The notes beneath the pieces are model-generated. The model was not told where the DNA came from and searched no databases. It was given only the letters and a program-made list of their open reading frames with translations. This document shows positions 1 through 6,043 of a stretch of 28,607 bases of DNA, piece by piece; the stretch's first letter is position 1; each line of letters opens with the position of its first letter. Where the stretch lies: assembly GCA_030633365.1 (NCBI GenBank), contig DAOVSY010000002.1, forward strand, positions 1 through 28,607. The letters run 5' to 3'. Source of the stretch: Spirochaetaceae bacterium (GTDB taxonomy: Bacteria > Spirochaetota > Spirochaetia > B11-G9). Made by a program: the position numbers and the translations under genes.

Positions 1-1032
1 AGCTGTAAATAAACCAAAATATTTAACTGGATATATCTGTGATGTTATCAATGATGTAAAACCAACAGCCGTTGTAATAGCTGTCATTACCACAGGCTTC
101 CACATATGTTTAAGCATATCTGTCAATGCTTCAACTTTTGTAGCTTCCGGATTATTATTTATAAACAGTTCAAGATAGCTGAAAAGATGAATTCCATAAG
201 CAACACCTATGGCTATAAGCATAACCGGAATCATTGTGGATACAGAATAAATTGGTATATTTAAAAGAGCCATTAGACCGAATGTCCAGATAGTAGATAG
301 TAAAACAACCAGCAAATTAAGAACTGTACCTTTAAAGCTTCTTAAAATTAAAAGAAGAACAAATATAATAGTTAGTATAACTATAGGTGCCATTCTTTTC
401 ATATCTGCAGGTGCAAGTTTACCAAGTGTACCTTCAACTATAGGACTACCAGCTACATAAATTGTCTCAGGCCCTTCATAGCTTTCGCCAAGTGCAAGAA
501 TCTGATTGTAAAATTCATCTGTAAATGTATCATCCTCGAATTCCGCAACTACAATTGTAACATTTTCATTTAAAGAAACTATTCGGCCGTATATCATATC
601 ATTTGCCCGAACATCATCCCGTAGCTGTAGAAGTTTTGCTTCAGTGCTTGGTACTCGTTTATAAAATGAATTTACTTCCATTCCATACTCACTGCCTACA
701 ATATTATCTGCAGTGTAAAGAGATGTTACATCACTCTTTTCAATACCTTCCATAGCCTGGATCTCTTTTGTAAGATCTTTAACTTTTTGAAGAGTACCTT
801 CATTGTAAATTCCATCCTTATTCTCTATGGCTACAATAATACCGTCTTTTATATCAAAAAGATCTTCTGCGTCATTACTGTATATAAATGCCGGATGTTT
901 TTGTGGCATATATTCGTCGAGATCTGTTACCATCCTGGTATTTGATCTCATTGCAGTTATAAATACACCTGTTAGTACTACCATTATAAGTATCACTAAC
1001 CAGGATAATCTAAGTAATTTTTTATCATTCAA
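1..1032 (-). CDS. MMPL/RND-family exporter, N-terminal part (cut by the window edge)
   Basis: The frame is open from a TTG at 1032-1030 to the left edge and gives the first 344 residues of a larger membrane protein. An AAGGAG ribosome site lies 8 nt before the TTG and no better ATG exists in frame. Residues 11-28 form a first membrane helix, about 30-210 a periplasmic domain, and about 215-331 a cluster of helices (near 215-232, 236-257, 262-285 and 313-331). The helix with GVAYGIHLF (276-284) is typical of the RND/MMPL/sterol-sensing superfamily, which exports lipids, hopanoids or drugs by proton antiport. The gene lies 70 nt downstream of the tetR gene on the same strand, with a candidate repressor site between them, so it is probably the regulated target. 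The substrate cannot be told. Confidence 0.85.
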   Translation of the reverse strand, partial: MNDKKLLRLSWLVILIMVVLTGVFITAMRSNTRMVTDLDEYMPQKHPAFIYSNDAEDLFDIKDGIIVAIENKDGIYNEGTLQKVKDLTKEIQAMEGIEKSDVTSLYTADNIVGSEYGMEVNSFYKRVPSTEAKLLQLRDDVRANDMIYGRIVSLNENVTIVVAEFEDDTFTDEFYNQILALGESYEGPETIYVAGSPIVEGTLGKLAPADMKRMAPIVILTIIFVLLLILRSFKGTVLNLLVVLLSTIWTFGLMALLNIPIYSVSTMIPVMLIAIGVAYGIHLFSYLELFINNNPEATKVEALTDMLKHMWKPVVMTAITTAVGFTSLITSQIYPVKYFGLFTA

Positions 1033-1058
1033 AATGTTATCTCCTTATAAGATTTTTT

Positions 1059-1078
1059 GTTAGTTTATTATTACTAAC
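1059..1078. promoter_or_regulatory. Candidate TetR operator before the exporter gene
   Basis: A perfect inverted repeat, GTTAGT-N8-ACTAAC, lies 27 nt upstream of the TTG start of the MMPL exporter. Arms and spacer length are identical to the repeat in front of the tetR gene at 1699-1718, although the 8-bp spacers differ in sequence. Conserved arms with a variable spacer are what a dimeric TetR-type repressor site looks like. Its function is inferred. Confidence 0.65.
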
Positions 1079-1102
1079 TTCTATATTAAAAAAATTGTAA
1101 TG

Positions 1103-1687
1103 CTAAGCTGCTATCATTACCTCCAAAGATTTAATTAATTTATTTCCAGAGTCTATAAGATTTGATGAAAATCCGGATAAACGCCAGACAGTTACAATAT
1201 GTCTTATTGATCCCATGACAACTATACTCAGTTCGTCTATACCTATATCAGATCGAACACTGCCATCATCCTGTCCTTTTTCTAAAAGATTTGTAAAAAA
1301 TCCTATTGTAGTATTCATAATGTTTGAAATCATTAGAGATAGTTCGTTCTGATTCTGAAAGATTTCTTCAGAAAAAATTACTGCAGACATTGCAGGATAC
1401 TTATTAAATCTGTTCATTATCATTTCTATTGACCGGGTAAGATGTTGAAATGCAGATTCACTCTCTTTCGGAACATTTTCATGAATTAATTTATTCTGAT
1501 GTTTAAATGAGTCCAATACAGCAACAAGGATTTTCTGTTTACTATCAAAATGACGATATATTGCAGGTTCAGAAATTCCCAGTTTACTGGAAAGATTTTT
1601 CATAGTTAAATCCTGAATACCTCTGTCAGAAATTATATTAATTGAAATTTCTATAATTTGTTGTTGTCTTTTAGTTAAATCTTTCAT
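1103..1687 (-). CDS. TetR/AcrR-family transcriptional regulator
   Basis: This 194-residue protein has the usual TetR length. Residues 1-50 carry the N-terminal DNA-binding domain, with the helix-turn-helix at about 28-47 ending in the typical 'SEPAIYRHFDSK' recognition-helix pattern. Residues 60-194 are helical and should form the ligand-binding and dimer domain; they are not conserved enough to suggest a ligand. The ATG is preceded by GGGGTGAA. The gene has a near-consensus promoter (1726-1754) and a 20-bp inverted repeat overlapping the expected transcript start, so autorepression is likely. The same repeat recurs before the downstream MMPL exporter. Such pairs commonly control efflux in response to an exported compound. 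Confidence 0.9.
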   Translation of the reverse strand: MKDLTKRQQQIIEISINIISDRGIQDLTMKNLSSKLGISEPAIYRHFDSKQKILVAVLDSFKHQNKLIHENVPKESESAFQHLTRSIEMIMNRFNKYPAMSAVIFSEEIFQNQNELSLMISNIMNTTIGFFTNLLEKGQDDGSVRSDIGIDELSIVVMGSIRHIVTVWRLSGFSSNLIDSGNKLIKSLEVMIAA

Positions 1688-1698
1688 TTCACCCCGTT

Positions 1699-1718
1699 GT
1701 TAGTTAATAATCACTAAC
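1699..1718. promoter_or_regulatory. Candidate TetR operator before its own gene
   Basis: A perfect inverted repeat, GTTAGT-N8-ACTAAC, lies 12 nt upstream of the tetR ATG and just downstream of the -10 box at 1726-1731. A repressor bound here would block initiation. It matches the repeat at 1059-1078 in arms and spacing. Confidence 0.7.
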
Positions 1719-1725
1719 TAGACAG

Positions 1726-1754
1726 AATATATATAATTAAAAATAGAATGTCAA
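1726..1754 (-). promoter_or_regulatory. Promoter of the tetR-exporter unit
   Basis: On the minus strand a perfect -35 TTGACA (1754-1749) is followed after 17 bp by -10 TATATT (1731-1726). Transcription should start near 1719, at the edge of the operator at 1699-1718. Confidence 0.7.
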
Positions 1755-1773
1755 GAAGAATTAAAAAACATTT

Positions 1774-1799
1774 ATAAATTAATTTATCTCATTAATGAG
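1774..1799. repeat. Two abutting perfect palindromes
   Basis: ATAAATTAATTTAT (1774-1787, 14 bp) is directly followed by CTCATTAATGAG (1788-1799, 12 bp), both perfect palindromes. They lie between the tetR promoter and the -35 box of the tRNA promoter, ending 7 bp before the latter. They could bind a regulator of either promoter, but in such AT-rich DNA the first palindrome could be chance. Confidence 0.4.
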
Positions 1800-1806
1800 G
1801 ATGTAA

Positions 1807-1835
1807 TTGACAAAACTTAAGAATTTGATTAAAAA
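1807..1835 (+). promoter_or_regulatory. Promoter of tRNA-Gly
   Basis: A perfect -35 TTGACA (1807-1812) and a weaker -10 TAAAAA (1830-1835) are 17 bp apart. The tRNA begins 8 nt after the -10 box, as expected for a stable-RNA promoter with a very short leader. Confidence 0.6.
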
Positions 1836-1843
1836 TACACCAT

Positions 1844-1915
1844 GCGAGAGTAGCTCAGCGGTAGAGCTCCACCTTGCCAAGGTGGATGTCGAGGGTTCAA
1901 TTCCCTTCTCTCGCT
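1844..1915 (+). tRNA. tRNA-Gly (anticodon GCC)
   Basis: The sequence folds into a cloverleaf. The 7-bp acceptor stem is GCGAGAG (1844-1850) with CTCTCGC (1908-1914), and T1915 is the discriminator. The D-arm is GCTC/GAGC. The anticodon stem is CCACC/GGTGG around the loop TTGCCAA, with GCC at 1876-1878. The T-arm has GGTTCAATTCC. The 3' CCA is not encoded, so it must be added after transcription. A promoter lies just upstream and a hairpin terminator 8 nt downstream, so it is a single-gene unit. Confidence 0.97.
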
Positions 1916-1922
1916 CCTAAAT

Positions 1923-1955
1923 AATAAACCGGTGGATATTATTCACCGGTTTATT
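1923..1955. terminator. Hairpin terminator between tRNA-Gly and the cupin gene
   Basis: A 12-bp perfect stem (1923-1934 with 1944-1955, core AAACCGGTG) encloses a 9-nt loop. The flanks are T-rich on both strands. It ends the tRNA transcript and may also serve the convergent cupin gene. Confidence 0.75.
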
Positions 1956-1981
1956 TATGTACAAAATTAATACTAAAAATA

Positions 1982-2320
1982 TTATTTAAACAAATTTTCC
2001 GGTAAATATTCCTTTCTAACTGGAGAAAATACTTCTACAACAGTAGAATCCAAAATGGCCGCAGCACTGTGAACAACATTTGATTTAATTGCCCAGCTGT
2101 CTCCCGGAGATACTTCAAATGTCTCGTTTCCAATGGTAAGGATCATAGCCCCGGAAACAAGGTACCCGGTTTGTTCACATGGATGATGGTGCTTAGGTAA
2201 AGAAATACCCGATTGAATCAGAAACTCTGATAAAAGTGTTTTTTCACCGTAGGTTAGTGTTTTTAATTTAACTCCTGGTATTATTTCTTTATAGTCAGTT
2301 TTCTCTTTTTTATAAAACAT
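1982..2320 (-). CDS. Small single-domain cupin protein
   Basis: This 112-residue protein is almost entirely one cupin beta-barrel. Motif 1 is seen as GISLPKHHHPCEQTGYLVSG (about 38-57), with the histidines and glutamate that hold a metal ion. Motif 2 is the later SPGDSWAIKSNVVHSA stretch, which supplies the last histidine. No signal peptide or extra domain is present, so a cytosolic metal-binding protein is likely; the family ranges from isomerases and dioxygenases to small-molecule sensors and the substrate cannot be told. An AAGGAG site precedes the ATG. It lies downstream of mnmA on the same strand but 112 nt away, across a GC-rich repeat, so co-transcription is uncertain. Confidence 0.85.
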   Translation of the reverse strand: MFYKKEKTDYKEIIPGVKLKTLTYGEKTLLSEFLIQSGISLPKHHHPCEQTGYLVSGAMILTIGNETFEVSPGDSWAIKSNVVHSAAAILDSTVVEVFSPVRKEYLPENLFK

Positions 2321-2336
2321 TACAAAACTCCTTTGG

Positions 2337-2396
2337 TTGCATAGCCGAGCAGGAAGCTTGCTTCCGACCAGGCTTTGCTTGCATAGGCGACCAGCC
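2337..2396. repeat. GC-rich intergenic repeat island
   Basis: About 60 bp between mnmA and the cupin gene is much richer in G and C than its surroundings. TTGCATAGCCGAGCAG (2337-2352) recurs as TTGCATAGGCGACCAG (2379-2394), 14 of 16 identical. The core CGASCAG occurs three times (2346-2352, 2365-2371, 2388-2394). A small hairpin, GGAAG-CTTG-CTTCC, covers 2352-2365. It resembles a dispersed intergenic element, but copies elsewhere cannot be seen from here. Confidence 0.5.
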
Positions 2397-2432
2397 TTCT
2401 TTTATTAATGATAATGCTTTATCTGAAAAAAA

Positions 2433-3458
2433 TCAAAACCCTTTTTCAATAATTCCTGCACCAACTACTGTATCTTGTTCATAAAATACAGCTACCTGAC
2501 CTGGAGTAACAGCTCTTCTTTCTTCAAAAAAATTAACTTCTATAAGATCTTTTTTTATTTCTTTTAATACTGCAGGCGCACCATTATCCCTATATCTTAT
2601 TTTAGCATCAACAGTAATAGGAAAATCTGGTTTAGAGCATGATATCCAGTTACACTTTGAGACAATCATCCCCTTATTTAACAAATCATTATTAAATCCG
2701 AGAACAACTTCATTACTTATGGGCTTAATCCCTATTACATAGTAAGGATCTGTATTGGAACTTATCCCCAATCCCCGTCTTTGCCCAATGGTATAATTTT
2801 CGATACCTTTATGTTCCCCTAAAACAATACTGTTTTCATCAATAAAATTGCCTGGACCCTTTGATTTGTCAATGAATGCTCTATAATCACCGGAACATAA
2901 GTCCTGACTTTCCTTTTTATAAGTGGTAAATAAACCTGCTTCTTCTGCAATAGCCCGTACTTCAGGCTTTGTTTTACCCCCAAGAGGAAATAGTATTCTC
3001 TTAAATTGTTTCTGACTTAACATAGAAAGAAAATAAGCCTGATCCTTACCTTCATGTATTCCTTTTTTAAGTAAATATCTACTCTTTTTTTTACTATATT
3101 CCAATATTGAATAATGACCAGTTGCAAACTTTTCGAAATCGACTCCTATAGAGAGCGCTTTTTCTATAAATAGACCAAATTTTACTCCTCTGTTACACAT
3201 TACACAAGGATTTGGAGTTTTCCCGGATGCATATTCAGTCTTAATATAATCAACTACAATATTCTGATATTCAGATTCCAAATCAACTTTAAAAAATGGG
3301 ATATCAAGAAATTCACAAACTTTCTCAGCATCAACAGCAAGAGAATCATTTCCAAATAAATTCATCCATATACCAATAACTTCATGCCCATCTTTCTTTA
3401 AGAGGTATGCAGCAACAGAAGAATCAACGCCTCCACTTATGCCTACAGCAATTTTCAT
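2433..3458 (-). CDS. mnmA: tRNA-specific 2-thiouridylase MnmA
   Basis: MnmA activates U34 of tRNA Lys, Glu and Gln with ATP and replaces its oxygen with sulfur. The N-terminal ATP-pyrophosphatase loop is SGGVDSS (8-14). The first catalytic cysteine region is TPNPCVMCNRGVKFG (81-95), where C88 aligns with the usual nucleophile. The second, ESQDLCSGDYRAFI (183-196), gives C188. The C-terminal beta-barrel region (about 205-341) is complete, as judged by YYVIGIKP. At 341 residues it is slightly shorter than the usual 350-380. The position before VMC is usually aspartate; here it is C85, giving C-x2-C plus C188. The ATG lies just after AAGGAT. The divergent HD-GYP gene starts only 50 nt away. Confidence 0.95.
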   Translation of the reverse strand: MKIAVGISGGVDSSVAAYLLKKDGHEVIGIWMNLFGNDSLAVDAEKVCEFLDIPFFKVDLESEYQNIVVDYIKTEYASGKTPNPCVMCNRGVKFGLFIEKALSIGVDFEKFATGHYSILEYSKKKSRYLLKKGIHEGKDQAYFLSMLSQKQFKRILFPLGGKTKPEVRAIAEEAGLFTTYKKESQDLCSGDYRAFIDKSKGPGNFIDENSIVLGEHKGIENYTIGQRRGLGISSNTDPYYVIGIKPISNEVVLGFNNDLLNKGMIVSKCNWISCSKPDFPITVDAKIRYRDNGAPAVLKEIKKDLIEVNFFEERRAVTPGQVAVFYEQDTVVGAGIIEKGF

Positions 3459-3508
3459 ATATCCTTACCCCCTTTTTACGTATGAGTAAAATAGTATAGT
3501 ATTGAAAA

Positions 3509-5209
3509 ATGAAAACTTTAGCAATCTATCTTCGTTTTGTAGGTTTAGAACTTATTTCTCCTCTAAACTATTTACTTGCTTTTATTGTTGGCACAATTAT
3601 AGGATTTTCACAGAATCTTTCCCTTTTTACCAGCCCTATCCCTTTTGTTGTACCACTTCTTGTTCAGGTTTTCTCAAAATCTGCAGTTAAATTTCAACAC
3701 AGAAAAAAAGAAAGACTAATGCAATTACCTGATAAACGAGTGGATCCTGCATTTCTTATGAATAAAGATGGTAGAATCCTTGAGTCAACAGGTAATACTT
3801 ACAAACTGTTTAAAGAAAATAAAATTGAAACAATATATAAGTTTTTTGGACATCCCGATGATTGTTCTCTGGAACAACTGAATGTTAAATCCTGTTATTC
3901 ACCAGTTACACATAAATGGTATAGTATTAAAATTTCTCAACCCGATGATTGTGGTGATCTGCTTGTGTGGTTTAATAATATTACAGACAGAGTCGCTCAT
4001 GATAGTAATTTAAAATCTATAAGAAATTTTAATAATGATATTATAAATGATCTTGATAAATTAGTAATTCATAACGATATTTATATACGCCTTGCAGATT
4101 TAATTTTCAACTATAATTATTCAAGTATAGTTATATTACAGGTTAAAGAAGAGGTATTAGAGGGTTTTAAATTTAAAAAAATTGAGGATGGTTCTATCAA
4201 ATCAGAACCAATTAAACTTAATAAAAATTCTGTTGCACCTATACTCCTTTCCAGACGTATTTCTAAAGTGATTTCTTCAAAAAACAGTGATTATATTTCT
4301 CAGATTGAATTTGAAAGAACATATCCTTTTGACAAAGGGGTTAAAGAGTTTATAGGCATTCCGATTAGAAATTTTATTAATTATCACAGTGGAAAACTTT
4401 CAATAATTGCATTTAATAAAGATAAGGAAATAACCAATCAGGATCATCTTTCCATGGAATCTTTTGTTGATACAGCAATGGTAACCCATTCTCTTGTGGA
4501 ACTTGCAATAAAAAATGATAGAAAATTTATGCAGTCAATTGACGGTTTGTGTGCTTCGGCTGAGTTTAGTGATGAAATGACAGGAAAACATTTGGAAAGA
4601 GTAAATAGATTTTCCAGATTAGTTGCTGAATTATATGGAATGGATGAAATATTTTGTACGGCAATTGGTCAGGTGGCCTCTGTTCATGACATAGGAAAGG
4701 TTGCAATGCCTCATATTATTAAATTGGAAAGAAAACTTAACCATGAAGAACGATTGGAACTAAATATGCATCCAATCTATGGAGCCCAAATAATTCTTAA
4801 AATGATGAGTTCATCTTTAAAAGAATATAAATTTGATATGGCTTATCAAATTGCTCTTAATCATCACCAAATGTGGAATGGAAAAGGTTATCCCTCTATT
4901 ATAGATTCCAATGGTAATTATGCAGACTTAAAAAGCAGGCATTATTCTGATTATTTATCATTTACACCCTCTAAAGAATCAGATATTCCTTTAGAGGCAT
5001 TATTTGTATCTTTGGCAGATAAGTACGATGCTCTTAGAAGTCCCAGACATTATAAGCCAGCATTTTCTCATGAAAAAACTATTTCTATACTAAAAATAGA
5101 TGATAGAACTGGAATTCCCGGTGATGATGTATTTGGTCCTGAAATTTTTAATTTATTTTTGGCTAATGATAATAAATTTGAAGAAATATATGAAATTATG
5201 AAGGATTAA
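3509..5209 (+). CDS. Membrane-anchored HD-GYP phosphodiesterase (probable c-di-GMP hydrolase)
   Basis: HD-GYP domains hydrolyse cyclic di-GMP to pGpG or GMP. Residues 9-60 are hydrophobic (one or two helices) and should anchor the protein. About 78-162 resembles a PAS sensor (FLMNKDGRILEST to WFNNITDR), and about 165-335 may be a GAF-like domain. The catalytic domain spans about 345-560: TGKH (358-361), HD (393-394), HPIYGA (421-426), NHHQMWNGKGYP (451-462) and LADKYDAL (502-509), so the main metal ligands are present. The common HHExxDGxGYP reads HHQMWNGKGYP here, and the stretch after GYP is longer than usual. No clear ribosome site precedes the ATG; TATAGT at 3495-3500 could be a -10 box of an almost leaderless transcript. 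Confidence 0.88.
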   Translation: MKTLAIYLRFVGLELISPLNYLLAFIVGTIIGFSQNLSLFTSPIPFVVPLLVQVFSKSAVKFQHRKKERLMQLPDKRVDPAFLMNKDGRILESTGNTYKLFKENKIETIYKFFGHPDDCSLEQLNVKSCYSPVTHKWYSIKISQPDDCGDLLVWFNNITDRVAHDSNLKSIRNFNNDIINDLDKLVIHNDIYIRLADLIFNYNYSSIVILQVKEEVLEGFKFKKIEDGSIKSEPIKLNKNSVAPILLSRRISKVISSKNSDYISQIEFERTYPFDKGVKEFIGIPIRNFINYHSGKLSIIAFNKDKEITNQDHLSMESFVDTAMVTHSLVELAIKNDRKFMQSIDGLCASAEFSDEMTGKHLERVNRFSRLVAELYGMDEIFCTAIGQVASVHDIGKVAMPHIIKLERKLNHEERLELNMHPIYGAQIILKMMSSSLKEYKFDMAYQIALNHHQMWNGKGYPSIIDSNGNYADLKSRHYSDYLSFTPSKESDIPLEALFVSLADKYDALRSPRHYKPAFSHEKTISILKIDDRTGIPGDDVFGPEIFNLFLANDNKFEEIYEIMKD

Positions 5210-5218
5210 ATTTTTTCA

Positions 5219-5246
5219 GGCCGTTCAAACTGAACGACCCTTTTTT
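5219..5246 (+). terminator. Rho-independent terminator of the HD-GYP gene
   Basis: CGTTCA (5222-5227) pairs with TGAACG (5231-5236) around an AAC loop. The stem extends by GG/CC after one mismatch and is followed by six T (5241-5246). It starts 10 nt after the HD-GYP stop codon. The polarity fits only the plus strand. Confidence 0.8.
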
Positions 5247-5271
5247 ATAACTGTTGATATTAAGAAAAATC

Positions 5272-5817
5272 CTACTTAAAGTATCTATTTAGTAGTCCCT
5301 GAAAAGCTTTACCATGTCGGGCTTCATCTTTACACATCTCATGAACAGAATCATGTACAGCATCATAGTTAAGTTTTTTAGCCAGTACAGCTAAATCTTT
5401 TTTACCCTGTGTCGCACCGTATTCAGCAGCAACTCTTGCTTCAAGGTTTGCCTTTGTATCAGCTACAACAACTTCACCAAGCATCTCTGCAAATCTTGAT
5501 GCATGATCAGCTTCTTCAAATGCAATTCTTTTGTATGCTTCTGCAACTTCTGGAAAACCTTCTCTATCAGCCTGACGGCTCATTGCCAGATACATACCAA
5601 CTTCTGTACATTCACCGGTAAAATTCTGTCTTAATCCTTCAACTACTTCTGCATCAAGACCCTTAGCAACGCCAATTACATGTTCATCGGCCCAAACAAG
5701 TTCTCCAGACTGTTCATTAAATTTTTCTGCAGGTGCACCGCATGTTGGACATTTTTCCGGAGGATTTTCACCCATGTGAATATAACCGCAAACTGAACAA
5801 ACCCATTTCTTTTCCAT
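5272..5817 (-). CDS. Reverse-type rubrerythrin (N-terminal rubredoxin)
   Basis: Rubrerythrins reduce hydrogen peroxide in the cytosol of anaerobes. Residues 1-35 are a rubredoxin-like iron site with CSVCG (C7, C10) and CPTCGAP (C23, C26). Residues 45-181 are a four-helix ferritin-like domain with diiron ligands in GECTE (68-72), FEEADH (100-105), NLEAR (124-128) and CKDEARH (162-168). Having the rubredoxin domain first is the reverse of the classical order. Length (181) fits the family. Codon use looks richer in G and C than its neighbours, in line with strong expression. An AAGGAG site precedes the ATG, and upstream lie a consensus promoter and a Fur/PerR-type box, so peroxide or iron control is likely. 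Confidence 0.95.
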   Translation of the reverse strand: MEKKWVCSVCGYIHMGENPPEKCPTCGAPAEKFNEQSGELVWADEHVIGVAKGLDAEVVEGLRQNFTGECTEVGMYLAMSRQADREGFPEVAEAYKRIAFEEADHASRFAEMLGEVVVADTKANLEARVAAEYGATQGKKDLAVLAKKLNYDAVHDSVHEMCKDEARHGKAFQGLLNRYFK

Positions 5818-5833
5818 AAATTACTCCTTTAAT

Positions 5834-5848
5834 TGATAATGATTATTA
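5834..5848. promoter_or_regulatory. Fur/PerR-type operator before rubrerythrin
   Basis: TGATAATGATTATTA matches the 7-1-7 Fur/PerR-family pattern TGATAAT-N-ATTATCA at 14 of 15 positions. It lies between the -10 box (5857-5862) and the ribosome site, where a repressor would block transcription. PerR is the likelier binder because the target removes peroxide; Fur cannot be excluded. Confidence 0.65.
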
Positions 5849-5856
5849 TTTGTTGT

Positions 5857-5886
5857 ATTATAAAGACTGTAAGTATAAGTTGTCAA
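5857..5886 (-). promoter_or_regulatory. Promoter of the rubrerythrin gene
   Basis: On the minus strand the -35 TTGACA (5886-5881) and the -10 TATAAT (5862-5857) are both perfect consensus, 18 bp apart. This predicts strong basal expression held down by the downstream operator. Confidence 0.8.
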
Positions 5887-6043
5887 GTATTTCCGCTATT
5901 AAACACAAAGATAATAATTAGCTTACATTTTCACATATTTGATTTTTATGCAATTATTAGATACTATTTTTACGTATTTATCAATTTATTGCTTTTATTA
6001 TTTGGTATTATGAATTATACTGATTTTATAGATCGGAGGGGAT

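Noticed and set aside
1774..1799. Palindromes as a third and fourth TetR site
   Set aside because: They share neither the GTTAGT/ACTAAC arms nor the 8-bp spacing.
2400..2425. Fur-like AT-rich box (AATGATAATG) upstream of the cupin gene
   Set aside because: Only one arm fits the pattern; it lacks the 7-1-7 symmetry seen at 5834-5848.
5887..6043. Molybdenum-cofactor or other riboswitch before the hydroxylase gene
   Set aside because: The region is very AT-rich with no stable long stems or conserved riboswitch core that I can see.
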